Shown here piece after piece: positions 54,830-64,000 of a stretch of 64,000 nucleotides of DNA. The stretch's first letter is position 1; every line of letters begins with the position of its first letter. Where the stretch lies: NCBI GenBank assembly GCA_019112785.1, contig DXIQ01000058.1, forward strand, positions 1-64,000, given 5' to 3'. The notes under the pieces were generated by a model, which saw nothing but the letters and a program-made list of their open reading frames with translations, did no database searches and was not told where the DNA came from. The DNA is from Candidatus Blautia stercorigallinarum (lineage in GTDB: Bacteria > Bacillota > Clostridia > Lachnospirales > Lachnospiraceae). Position numbers and translations under genes: made by a program.

Positions 54830-56305
54830 TCAATATAATTTTTTATGCTCATACACCGGCTCTGTAGTAAGCTGTACCCCTAATTTCTTAAAGATTTTTT
54901 TATCTATAGAGGAGAGCATCACAGAAGAATGTACCTGACAGCCTTTTAACTTGGGCAGCTGTTCCAGGGCCAGTTTGGCGATATCGCTGGTAGCGGCGCT
55001 GCTGGAAAGGGCAATGAGTACTTCATCGGTATGGAGTCTCGGGTTTTTGCTTCCCAGGTATTCTGTTTTCAGCTTCTGGATAGGCTCAATGGCTACTGGA
55101 GAGATCACATGGATCTTATGCTGGATCCCGGCCAGCTCTTTCAGGGTATTCAAAAGCAGGGCGGCAGAAGCTCCCAGCAGATCAGAAGTCTTGCCTGTGA
55201 TGATCCTTCCGTCTTCCAGTTCGATGGCAGCGGCCGGTCCTCCTGTCTGTTCGGCTCTTTCCTTAGCGGCAACTGTGACCTTTCTGTTTTCAGGAGAAAT
55301 TCCTGCCTGTTTCATCAGCAGTTCCAGCTTGAACACTTCTTCATCGGTGCTTGTCTCTTCCAGACGTCCGGTAAGTGCCTGATAGTAACGGCGGATGATC
55401 TCCTGTTTGGAAGCTTCCCGGCATACTTCATCATCTATGATACAGTTTCCGGCCATATTGACCCCCATATCCGTAGGAGACTGGTAAGGGCATTTTCCGA
55501 AGATACGTTCAAATATAGCACTGAGAACTGGGAAGATCTCCACATCTCTGTTGTAGTTGACGGTGGTTTCTCCATAGGCTTCCAGATGGAAAGGATCGAT
55601 CATATTTACGTCATTCAGATCAGCGGTAGCTGCTTCATAAGCCAGGTTTACCGGATGCTTCAGCGGAATGTTCCAGATAGGGAAAGTTTCGAATTTAGCG
55701 TAGCCTGCGTGGATCCCCCGTTTATGTTCATGATAGAGCTGGGAGAGACAGGTAGCCATTTTTCCGCTTCCAGGTCCGGGGGCAGTAACGACTACCAGAG
55801 GACGGGAGGTCTCTATGTATTCGTTTCTTCCATATCCTTCGTCGCTTACGATGAGAGGGATATTGCTTGGATAGCCTTCAATAGGATAGTGGATATAGAC
55901 CCGGATCCCAAGACCCTCCAGTTTTGCCTTAAAGGCATTGGCGCTGTTCTGTCCGGAATACTGGGTGATCACTACGCTTCCTACAAAAAGGCCTCTGTTT
56001 TTGAATGCGTCGATAAGACGGAGTACATCAATATCATAGGTGATCCCCAGATCTCCTCTGACTTTGTTTTTTTCAATATCTCCGGCACTGATCACGATGA
56101 CGATTTCCGCATGATCTGAAAGCTGCATTAACATACGAAGCTTACTGTCCGGGGCAAATCCGGGTAAAACTCTGGAAGCATGATAGTCGTCAAAAAGCTT
56201 CCCTCCAAACTCCAGGTACAATTTATTGTCGAACTTGCTGATACGTTCTTTAATATGCTCAGACTGCATAGATAAATACTTCTCGTTATCAAAACCGATT
56301 TTCAT
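54830..56305 (-). CDS. DUF1846 family protein
   Basis: MKIGFDNEKYLSMQSEHIKERISKFDNKLYLEFGGKLFDDYHASRVLPGFAPDSKLRML...VVTAPGPGSGKMATCLSQLYHE. Confidence 0.95.
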   Translation of the reverse strand: MKIGFDNEKYLSMQSEHIKERISKFDNKLYLEFGGKLFDDYHASRVLPGFAPDSKLRMLMQLSDHAEIVIVISAGDIEKNKVRGDLGITYDIDVLRLIDAFKNRGLFVGSVVITQYSGQNSANAFKAKLEGLGIRVYIHYPIEGYPSNIPLIVSDEGYGRNEYIETSRPLVVVTAPGPGSGKMATCLSQLYHEHKRGIHAGYAKFETFPIWNIPLKHPVNLAYEAATADLNDVNMIDPFHLEAYGETTVNYNRDVEIFPVLSAIFERIFGKCPYQSPTDMGVNMAGNCIIDDEVCREASKQEIIRRYYQALTGRLEETSTDEEVFKLELLMKQAGISPENRKVTVAAKERAEQTGGPAAAIELEDGRIITGKTSDLLGASAALLLNTLKELAGIQHKIHVISPVAIEPIQKLKTEYLGSKNPRLHTDEVLIALSSSAATSDIAKLALEQLPKLKGCQVHSSVMLSSIDKKIFKKLGVQLTTEPVYEHKKLY

Positions 56306-56527
56306 TTTTTTTGTCGCCCCTTCTTTCCAAATTTTTTTATTACTGGGTTAGTATACTACAAATGCGGAGGGAAATTCCAGCCCGGGAAGAAAAAATATTT
56401 TATTTTGTGGATATTCAACAGAAATTTACAAAAGTTTAAGAATTGTGTTCTCTTTTTCATCATGTTCATATTGACTTTATAAACCCAGAATCTTTATAAT
56501 ATAAAAGATAATGTGAGGAGGAATGAA

Positions 56528-58492
56528 ATGAATCAGAATCAAAATAATGATCCTAAGAATGACGGACCCAAGAACAGACAGTCCCTGCTGGTGTTGCTGG
56601 TCTGCATTATGATCAGTCTGGTCTGTGTGAATCTTTTAAGCAGGATGACAAGCAATATGACCAGTGAGATCCCATACAGTGAATTTATAAAGATGCTGGA
56701 AGCGGGAGAAGTGGAAAGTGTAGTGCTGAAATCCGATACTCTGACTATTACCCCCAAGACTAAGAACTCCATGACAGGCACAACGGAGATCTATACCACT
56801 TTGATGGAAGATGAGAGCGAGCTGACCCAGCGTCTGGAAGAGGCCGGAGTAGATAAGTATTATAAGGAACCGCCGGATATGACCTCCAGTATCATTTACA
56901 GTCTGCTGAGCATCGTGCTTCCTGTGCTGATCATGGTGGGCCTGTTAAGCTGGCTTTTCCGCCGTATGAATAAGGGCGGAGGAATGATGGGAGGCGTAGG
57001 AAAGAGCAAAGCCAAGGCCTATGTCCAGAAGGAGACAGGGGTTACTTTTAAAGATGTAGCCGGCGAGGATGAGGCCAAGGAATCTCTCCAGGAAGTGGTG
57101 GATTTTCTCCATAATCCTGGAAAATATGCGGCTATCGGTGCAAAACTCCCAAAAGGCGCCCTTCTGGTAGGTCCTCCGGGAACCGGTAAGACACTTCTGG
57201 CAAAGGCAGTGGCAGGAGAAGCTCATGTGCCATTTTTCTCTCTGTCCGGATCAGATTTCGTAGAGATGTTTGTAGGTGTAGGCGCTTCCCGTGTAAGAGA
57301 TCTGTTTGAGGAGGCGAAGAAAAACGCTCCCTGTATTATCTTTATCGATGAGGTGGATGCCATCGGAAAAACCCGTGATTCCCGTTACGGAGGAAATGAT
57401 GAGCGGGAGCAGACCTTGAATCAGCTTCTGGCTGAGATGGATGGATTTGATACATCCAAAGGTCTGTTGATCCTGGCGGCTACCAACCGTCCGGAAGTAC
57501 TGGATCCGGCTCTTCTGCGTCCTGGACGTTTTGACCGGCGGATCATCGTGGACCGTCCGGATCTGAAAGGCCGTGTAAGTATCCTGAAAGTCCATGCCAA
57601 GAATGTATCTCTGGATGAGACTGTGGATCTGGATGCCATTGCCCTGGCTACGTCAGGGGCAGTAGGATCAGATCTGGCAAACATGATCAATGAAGCGGCC
57701 ATCCTGGCTGTAAAGCACGGACGGAAAGCAGTGTCCCAGAAAGACCTGCTGGAAGCGGTGGAAGTAGTCCTGGTGGGTAAAGAGAAAAAAGACCGGATCT
57801 TAAGTCCTGAAGAGAGAAAGATCGTTTCCTACCATGAGGTGGGACATGCATTGGTCAGCGCTCTTCAGAAAGATTCCGAGCCGGTGCAGAAGATCACCAT
57901 TGTTCCCAGGACCATGGGAGCTCTGGGGTATGTGATGCATGTGCCGGAGGAAGAGAAATACCTGAACACTAAGAAAGAACTGGAAGCTATGCTGGTAGGC
58001 TATCTGGGAGGCCGGGCAGCAGAGGAGATCGTTTTTGATACAGTGACTACAGGAGCTGCCAATGATATTGAGCAGGCTACAAAGGTAGCCAGAGCCATGA
58101 TCACTCAGTACGGCATGTCTGACCGCTTCGGCCTTATGGGACTGGCGGAGACCCAGAGCCAGTATCTGGACGGACGGGCTATGTTAAACTGCGGTGATTC
58201 TACAGCTACAGAGATCGATCATGAGGTTATGAAACTTCTGAAAAAATCTTATGATGAGGCAAAACGTCTTCTCAGTGAGAACCGGGAGGTTATGGATAAG
58301 ATCGCCGCATTTCTGATCGAAAAGGAAACCATTACCGGAAAAGAATTCATGAAGATCTTCCACGAGGCACGGAGAATTACGGAACCGGAGTCAAAGCAGA
58401 GGATCAGTGAAAAGAATCCAGGAGAGAAACAGGAGAATACTCCGGAGGAACTTCCGGTAGAGACACAGCCGGTTTCAGAAAATCCGGCGTAA
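56528..58492 (+). CDS. ftsH: ATP-dependent zinc metalloprotease FtsH (copy 2)
   Basis: [53 protein letters not shown]. Confidence 0.96.
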   Translation: MNQNQNNDPKNDGPKNRQSLLVLLVCIMISLVCVNLLSRMTSNMTSEIPYSEFIKMLEAGEVESVVLKSDTLTITPKTKNSMTGTTEIYTTLMEDESELTQRLEEAGVDKYYKEPPDMTSSIIYSLLSIVLPVLIMVGLLSWLFRRMNKGGGMMGGVGKSKAKAYVQKETGVTFKDVAGEDEAKESLQEVVDFLHNPGKYAAIGAKLPKGALLVGPPGTGKTLLAKAVAGEAHVPFFSLSGSDFVEMFVGVGASRVRDLFEEAKKNAPCIIFIDEVDAIGKTRDSRYGGNDEREQTLNQLLAEMDGFDTSKGLLILAATNRPEVLDPALLRPGRFDRRIIVDRPDLKGRVSILKVHAKNVSLDETVDLDAIALATSGAVGSDLANMINEAAILAVKHGRKAVSQKDLLEAVEVVLVGKEKKDRILSPEERKIVSYHEVGHALVSALQKDSEPVQKITIVPRTMGALGYVMHVPEEEKYLNTKKELEAMLVGYLGGRAAEEIVFDTVTTGAANDIEQATKVARAMITQYGMSDRFGLMGLAETQSQYLDGRAMLNCGDSTATEIDHEVMKLLKKSYDEAKRLLSENREVMDKIAAFLIEKETITGKEFMKIFHEARRITEPESKQRISEKNPGEKQENTPEELPVETQPVSENPA

Positions 58493-58511
58493 CAACAGAA
58501 TAGGAGTCAGG

Positions 58512-58560
58512 AACTGCCGTATTAAATGGATATGTGAGAAAATTTAATGCGGCAGTTTTT
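58512..58560 (+). terminator. Terminator hairpin sharing arms with the 54.6-kb palindrome
   Basis: AACTGCCGTATTAAA ... TTTAATGCGGCAGTT-ttttt. Confidence 0.85.
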
Positions 58561-58583
58561 TTATCATAAGGGAAAGGTAGTAA

Positions 58584-60455
58584 ATGATGTTTGATATAGA
58601 AGAAGAGCTGAAAAAACTTCCTGCCTGTCCGGGAGTTTATATCATGCATGACGATAAGGACGCCATTATCTATGTGGGAAAGGCTATAAGCCTGAAAAAC
58701 CGGGTGCGCCAGTATTTTCAGAAAAGCCGGAACCTGGGGATCAAAAAGGAACAGATGGTGGAACAGATCGCCAGGTTTGAGTATATCATTACAGATTCGG
58801 AGCTGGAGGCCCTGGTGCTGGAGTCCAATCTGATCAAGGAGCATCGTCCAAAATACAATACTATGCTGAAGGACGATAAAAATTATCCTTTTATAAAGGT
58901 AACGGTAGGGGAAGAGTTTCCCAGGATCATGCTGGCCAGAAAAATGAAAAAGGATAAGTCACGGTATTTTGGCCCCTATACCAGCAGTACAGCGGTAAAG
59001 GATGTGATCGAGCTTACCAGAAAGCTGTATCATCTTCGTTCCTGCAACCGCAGTCTGCCCAGGGATATCGGAAAAGAACGTCCCTGTCTGTATTACCATA
59101 TAAAACAGTGCAATGGACCCTGCCAGGGATATATTTCCCAGGAAGATTATAAAAAACAGGTAGATGGACTGCTGGATTTTCTGAATGGAAATCACAGGGA
59201 AATCCTGAAAGAACTGGAAGAAAAGATGTTACAGGCCTCAGATAAACTGGATTTTGAAGAAGCGGCCCAGTACCGGGATCTGATCCAGAGCGTGGAGAAA
59301 ATCGGAGAGCGGCAGAAGATCACTGATCAGCACAGAGAGGATAAAGATATCATAGCGGCGGCTATAGAGGGAGAGGACGCGGTAGCCCAGGTCTTCTTTA
59401 TGAGAGACGGAAAGCTGATCGGACGAGACCATTTTTATATGAAGATTGCCCCCGGTGATGACCGGAAGGGAGTACTTTCCAGTTTTCTGAAGCAGTTTTA
59501 CGCAGGAACTCCTTTTATTCCCAAAGAGATCATGCTCCAGGAAGAGGTTGAGGATATGGAGCTGGTAGCCCAGTGGCTGGAAAAGAAAAAGGGACAGAAA
59601 GTGCGGATCACCGTGCCTAAGAAGGGAACGAAGGAAAAACTGGTAGAGCTGGCCTATCAGAATGCTCAGATGGTCCTTCAGAGAGATAAAGAGAGGATCA
59701 AGAGGGAAGAAGGACGTACCATCGGCGCGGTAAAAGAGATTGCTGCCCTTTTAGGACTTGCAGAGATCAACAGGATCGAGGCTTTCGACATTTCCAATAT
59801 CAGCGGTTTCCAGTCTGTAGGTTCTATGGTGGTCTATGAAAAGGGAAAGCCAAAGAAAAGCGATTACCGGAAATTCAGGATCAAGTGGGTAAAAGGCGCA
59901 AATGACTATGCCAGTATGGAGGAGGTCCTTACCAGAAGATTTATTCATGGATTGGATGAACAGGAAGAAAGAAAGGCAGAAAATTTAGAAGATGATTATG
60001 GAAGCTTTACCAGATTTCCGGACCTTCTTATGATGGACGGAGGAAAAGGACAGGTAAATATCGCGCTGGATGTTCTGGAAAAGCTGGATCTTCATATTCC
60101 TGTATGTGGAATGGTGAAAGATGACCGGCACAGGACCCGGGGCCTGTACTACAATAACGAGGAAATCCCCATCGATAAAGACAGCGAGGGATTTAAACTG
60201 ATCACCAGGATCCAGGATGAGGCCCACAGGTTCGCCATAGAGTATCATCGTTCTCTGCGGAGCAAGGGACAGGTCCATTCCATGCTGGAGGATATTCCAG
60301 GTATCGGTCCGGCCAGAAGAAAAGCTCTTATGAAGCATTTTAAAGGACTGGAGGGAATACGGGAGGCTACAGTGGAGGAGCTGGCCGCTATAGATTCTAT
60401 GAATGAAAAATCGGCCGGAGAGGTGTATGCTTTTTTTCATCAGAGGGAAGACTAA
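58584..60455 (+). CDS. uvrC: Excinuclease ABC subunit UvrC
   Basis: [37 protein letters not shown]...[36 protein letters not shown]. Confidence 0.97.
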   Translation: MMFDIEEELKKLPACPGVYIMHDDKDAIIYVGKAISLKNRVRQYFQKSRNLGIKKEQMVEQIARFEYIITDSELEALVLESNLIKEHRPKYNTMLKDDKNYPFIKVTVGEEFPRIMLARKMKKDKSRYFGPYTSSTAVKDVIELTRKLYHLRSCNRSLPRDIGKERPCLYYHIKQCNGPCQGYISQEDYKKQVDGLLDFLNGNHREILKELEEKMLQASDKLDFEEAAQYRDLIQSVEKIGERQKITDQHREDKDIIAAAIEGEDAVAQVFFMRDGKLIGRDHFYMKIAPGDDRKGVLSSFLKQFYAGTPFIPKEIMLQEEVEDMELVAQWLEKKKGQKVRITVPKKGTKEKLVELAYQNAQMVLQRDKERIKREEGRTIGAVKEIAALLGLAEINRIEAFDISNISGFQSVGSMVVYEKGKPKKSDYRKFRIKWVKGANDYASMEEVLTRRFIHGLDEQEERKAENLEDDYGSFTRFPDLLMMDGGKGQVNIALDVLEKLDLHIPVCGMVKDDRHRTRGLYYNNEEIPIDKDSEGFKLITRIQDEAHRFAIEYHRSLRSKGQVHSMLEDIPGIGPARRKALMKHFKGLEGIREATVEELAAIDSMNEKSAGEVYAFFHQRED

Positions 60456-60538
60456 ACTTCCAGAGGATTGTTGAACTTGCTCATACCATATGATAAAATA
60501 GGGATAGATTTTTAAGATAAACCGAAGGAGAGAGAGAC

Positions 60539-61480
60539 ATGAAAGGTGTAGAATTAAAAAAAATGATACAGGAACTGAACCTGTATAATAAGACACCGGA
60601 TATTGACATATCTGCAAAAAGGATCAACACGCCGGAGATCAACCGTCCGGCTCTGCAGCTTACCGGCTATCTGGAGCATTTTGCCAACGAACGGGTCCAG
60701 ATCATCGGTTATGTGGAGTATACTTATCTTCTGCATTTGCAAAGAGAGGAGAAAGTAAAAGCATTTGAACGCTTTGTTTCCAGTAAGATCCCATGCGTAG
60801 TGTTTACGACCATGACAGAACCTGATGAGGATATGCTGAATCTGGCTCATAAATATGATGTGCCGATCCTGGTGACCAGAAATACTACATCAGCTTTCAT
60901 GGCTGAGATTATCCGTTGGCTGGGTGTACAGCTTGCACCCTGCATTTCTATCCATGGTGTGCTGGTAGATGTATATGGTGAAGGCGTACTGATCATGGGC
61001 GAGAGCGGTATTGGAAAGAGCGAAGCCGCCCTGGAACTGATCAAGAGAGGCCACCGTCTGGTCAGCGATGATGTGGTAGAGATCCGCCGTGTCAGCGATG
61101 TGACCCTGGTCGGATCTGCGCCTGACATTACCAGACATTTTATTGAACTTCGAGGAATCGGGATCATTGATGTGAAGACCCTTTTCGGTGTGGAGAGTGT
61201 TAAGAATACCCAGTCTATCGATCTGGTGATCAAGCTGGAAGAGTGGAACCGGGATAAGGAATATGATCGTCTCGGTATGGAAGAAGAGTATACAGAGTTC
61301 CTTGGCAACAAAGTAGTCTGCCATTCTCTTCCTATCCGCCCCGGCCGGAATCTGGCAGTGATCGTAGAGGCTGCAGCTGTTAATCACAGACAGAAGAAGA
61401 TGGGATATAACGCGGCTCAGGAATTATACAGACGTGTTCAGGAGAACATGATGAAGAAGAGAGAAGAGGGAGATGAGTAA
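60539..61480 (+). CDS. hprK: HPr(Ser) kinase/phosphorylase
   Basis: HGVLVDVYGEGVLIMGESGIGKSEAALELIKRGHRLVSDDVVEIRR...ELRGIGIIDVKTLFG. Confidence 0.97.
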   Translation: MKGVELKKMIQELNLYNKTPDIDISAKRINTPEINRPALQLTGYLEHFANERVQIIGYVEYTYLLHLQREEKVKAFERFVSSKIPCVVFTTMTEPDEDMLNLAHKYDVPILVTRNTTSAFMAEIIRWLGVQLAPCISIHGVLVDVYGEGVLIMGESGIGKSEAALELIKRGHRLVSDDVVEIRRVSDVTLVGSAPDITRHFIELRGIGIIDVKTLFGVESVKNTQSIDLVIKLEEWNRDKEYDRLGMEEEYTEFLGNKVVCHSLPIRPGRNLAVIVEAAAVNHRQKKMGYNAAQELYRRVQENMMKKREEGDE

Positions 61481-61482
61481 CT

Positions 61483-62427
61483 ATGGAAAAGAAGTATTGT
61501 TTTGGGATCGACGTGGGCGGTACTACCGTTAAATGCGCGCTGTTTGAAGCAGATGGAAATATAGCGGATAAATGGGAAATTACCACCCATGTGGAAAATC
61601 AGGGTGAAAGGATCCTGCCGGATATTGCAGAAACAGTGCTGGCTAAAATAGAAGAAAAAGGACTGGACAAGTCCCAGGTTGCGGGAATCGGTATTGGCCT
61701 TCCAGGCCCTATTGAAGAAAATGGCGAGATTGTCTGTGCGGTAAATCTTCATTGGGGAAGAAAGAATATTGAAAAGGATCTGGGAGATCTGACAGGCCTT
61801 AAAGTAAAAGCCGGAAACGACGCCAACGTAGCCGCTCTTGGAGAAATGTGGAAAGGCGGCGGACAGGGGGCCAGAAATCTGATCATGGTCACTCTTGGAA
61901 CCGGCGTGGGAGGCGGGATCATCATTAATGAGAAGATCGTAACCGGCGCCCACGGAGCAGGAGGAGAGATCGGACACGCCCCGGTGAATCCCAAGGAAGA
62001 GGTGCCATGCAACTGTGGAAACAAAGGATGTCTGGAACAGTATGCGTCAGCTACGGGAATCGCCAGACTGGCAAGAAAGGCCATGGAAGCTTCCCAGAAA
62101 CCTTCTGTTTTACGCGAAGTTCCAAATGTAAGCGCTAAGACCGTGTTTGACGCTTATAAAGAAGGGGATGAGATGGCTATCGAGGTAGTGGAAGAATTTT
62201 CCGAATATCTTGGACGGGCGCTGGCTGCTTTTACCTGCGTGACAGATCCGGATGTGATCGTTTTGGGAGGCGGTGTTTCAAGAGCAGGACAGCCGCTGAT
62301 CGATTGTGTTGAGAAATATTATCGGAATTATGCTTTTACTGCCTGTAAGGAGACGCCTATCCGTCTGGCTACTTTGGGCAATGACGCCGGTGTATGCGGA
62401 GCGGCAAAGCTGATACTGAGTCAGTAA
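61483..62427 (+). CDS. ROK family glucokinase
   Basis: FGIDVGGTTVKCALFE...GAHGAGGEIGHAPVNPKEEVPCNCGNKGCLEQYAS. Confidence 0.95.
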   Translation: MEKKYCFGIDVGGTTVKCALFEADGNIADKWEITTHVENQGERILPDIAETVLAKIEEKGLDKSQVAGIGIGLPGPIEENGEIVCAVNLHWGRKNIEKDLGDLTGLKVKAGNDANVAALGEMWKGGGQGARNLIMVTLGTGVGGGIIINEKIVTGAHGAGGEIGHAPVNPKEEVPCNCGNKGCLEQYASATGIARLARKAMEASQKPSVLREVPNVSAKTVFDAYKEGDEMAIEVVEEFSEYLGRALAAFTCVTDPDVIVLGGGVSRAGQPLIDCVEKYYRNYAFTACKETPIRLATLGNDAGVCGAAKLILSQ

Positions 62428-62455
62428 GGAAGCATAGAAAAGAAGAATAGATGGA

Positions 62456-62497
62456 AACTGCAGTGATCCGGAGCCCCGGAACACTGCAGTTTTTTTG
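62456..62497 (+). terminator. Intrinsic terminator after ROK kinase
   Basis: aaactgcagtg...cactgcagttttttt. Confidence 0.85.
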
Positions 62498-62502
62498 GCA
62501 AA

Positions 62503-62631
62503 GACCCCGATGCAAGCATACGGGGCATCAAACTGGCAGTGATGCAAGCATCGGGGGATCAGACCTTCGCGGCAGTTACCAAATGGGCATGCCAGCATGT
62601 CCGCTTGGCTCGTTGCCCGCGGAAATAAAAA
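62503..62631. repeat. Dispersed extragenic repeat, copy B (carries a ~45-nt insertion relative to copy A)
   Basis: gaccccgatgcaagcatacggggcatcaaactggcagtgatgcaagca...gcatgtccgcttggctcgttgcccgcggaaataaaaa. Confidence 0.8.
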
Positions 62632-62637
62632 TATAAA

Positions 62638-62700
62638 GAAAGAACCTGTGTCCAGGCAGTACCGAAAATCATCAGTCTGCCTGGACACAGGTTCTTTTTA
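62638..62700 (-). terminator. Terminator of the PBP gene (long stem)
   Basis: aaagaacctgtgtccaggcag...ctgcctggacacaggttcttttt. Confidence 0.88.
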
Positions 62701-62706
62701 AAAATA

Positions 62707-64000
62707 TTACTGAGCGACTTCTCCGCCTGTATCTGCAGGAGCCTCGCCGCCTCCCGTGTCTGTTCCTCCATCTGCAGGAGGTGTTTCCGTGCTTTCTTCA
62801 GGAACAGATACTTCGGGCTGGGTTTCTTCCGGAACTTCTGCAGGAGTTTCCGGTGTCGGCTCCTCTACGGTAGTATTGGAATCTTCGGAGCTGTCTGTGC
62901 CGGAATCTTCCGAATAATCATAGCTGTAATCATAATTGTAATTATAGTGATAAGAGTAGTGACCGGAACAATACTGAGTAGGGATCTGGTCTATATCAAA
63001 ATATTCTGTTACAGCATTGCAGCTGGAAGTAGCCAGAAGGCCGGTCTGTGTACAGATAGATGCTTTCTGTACAGTAGACGGCATCTTGAAATCTGTATCG
63101 GGAAGATCCGCGTGGATCCTCTGCATGATATTTCTCCAGAGAGTCTGCTGGTAAGTACGGTAAGTTCCCTGGGGAAGTACTGTATTGTCATCATAGCCTG
63201 CCCACACAGAACAGGTATAATAAGGAGTAAAACCGCAGAACCAAAGGTCACGGTAATTATCTGTGGTACCTGTTTTACCTGCTATATGCATACCATCAAA
63301 CTGCACCCTTGTACCGGTACCTTCCGTGACAACATCTTCCATTACGTTGGTAAGAAGATAGGCGGTGCTGGGCTTGATGACAGTAGTTTTCTCCGGACTA
63401 TTATCGATCACTACATTGCCGTCGGCATCCAGGATCTTTGTGTAGAAGACCGGTTTGATATAGGTGCCGTTATTGGCAATAGTTGCATAAGCGGCTGTCA
63501 GTTCCAGATTGCTGACGCCCTGTGTGATTCCTCCGATAGCGGTGGAAGCGTTGACATCATCATAGATTCCGCCATTGATCTCTGTAGGTTCAGTGATCAG
63601 AGTAGTAAATCCAAATTTCTGAAGATATTCTACACCTAATTCCGGGGTGATCTCGATCATACATTTTACTGCAGGTATATTGTAGGAATGAACGATAGCT
63701 TCACGCATAGTGACGGTACCATGGTACTGCCGGTCTGCGTTATACAGTGGTTCTCCATTGTCATAGGTGAAAGGCTCGTCCTCAAATGTAGTTGCCAGAG
63801 ACATACCGCATTCATTTAAGGCTGCGGCATAAGCTGCCAGAGGTTTGAAAGTAGAACCTGGCTGCCTGGTTGTATTAGTGGCTCTGTTCAGACTTAAGCT
63901 GGAGGATTTTTCACCTCTTCCCCCAACGATCGCTTTTACATATCCGGTATGCTGGTCGATGATGCACAGAGAAGACTGGGGCTGAGGTGTAAAGTGGACA
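62707..64000 (-). CDS. Class A penicillin-binding protein (transpeptidase part; 5' end beyond window)
   Basis: Open to the window edge: SLCIIDQHTGYVKAIVGGRGEKSSS...RQPGSTFKPLAAYAAAL...HIAGKTGTTDNYRDLWFCGFTPYYTCSVWAGYD. Confidence 0.94.
   Translation of the reverse strand, partial: VHFTPQPQSSLCIIDQHTGYVKAIVGGRGEKSSSLSLNRATNTTRQPGSTFKPLAAYAAALNECGMSLATTFEDEPFTYDNGEPLYNADRQYHGTVTMREAIVHSYNIPAVKCMIEITPELGVEYLQKFGFTTLITEPTEINGGIYDDVNASTAIGGITQGVSNLELTAAYATIANNGTYIKPVFYTKILDADGNVVIDNSPEKTTVIKPSTAYLLTNVMEDVVTEGTGTRVQFDGMHIAGKTGTTDNYRDLWFCGFTPYYTCSVWAGYDDNTVLPQGTYRTYQQTLWRNIMQRIHADLPDTDFKMPSTVQKASICTQTGLLATSSCNAVTEYFDIDQIPTQYCSGHYSYHYNYNYDYSYDYSEDSGTDSSEDSNTTVEEPTPETPAEVPEETQPEVSVPEESTETPPADGGTDTGGGEAPADTGGEVAQ

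Noticed and set aside
55031-56119. 362-aa plus-strand ORF antisense to DUF1846
   Set aside because: Shadow ORF; DUF1846 frame is clearly the coding one.
1-64000. Prophage, integrative element, rRNA or tRNA genes
   Set aside because: No integrase, transposase, phage structural gene or recognisable stable RNA gene found by reading; a covariance/tRNA scan was not possible.

Overview
The window looks like ordinary chromosomal DNA from a low/mid-GC Firmicute. Gene content (DUF2812/PadR pairs, asrABC, DUF1846, an orphan CooC-like ATPase) suggests Lachnospiraceae, but that is inference. It starts inside the end of rpsI and ends inside a class A penicillin-binding protein gene. I call about 55 genes. 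They include Trk K+ uptake, two FtsH proteases, an anaerobic sulfite reductase operon with its own Crp/Fnr regulator, proA, galE, uvrC, hprK, a ROK glucokinase, PhoH plus an HD protein, and an ATP-grasp/alpha-E/transglutaminase/desuccinylase-like cluster. I saw no rRNA, tRNA, CRISPR array, prophage or transposase. Most interesting: (1) a 53-bp tandem repeat array (6 copies plus a fragment) directly before a PD-(D/E)XK-like gene; (2) a Tet(M)/EF-G-like GTPase fused to a C-terminal NYN/YacP(Rae1)-like RNase domain, with a large inverted repeat across its promoter and RBS; (3) a five-gene circularly permuted ATP-grasp/alpha-E/transglutaminase operon with two aspartoacylase-like genes and a leader hairpin; (4) matching promoter-embedded palindromes in front of two DUF2812/PadR modules; (5) a perfect TGTGA-N6-TCACA palindrome at about -41.5 of the Crp/Fnr-asrABC promoter; (6) a ~155-bp nested palindrome sharing arms with a smaller hairpin 4 kb away, next to a 38-bp perfect palindrome; (7) a dispersed extragenic repeat in three places; (8) two genes broken by in-frame stops or a frameshift. 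All family names come from reading the translations by eye; no database search was run.
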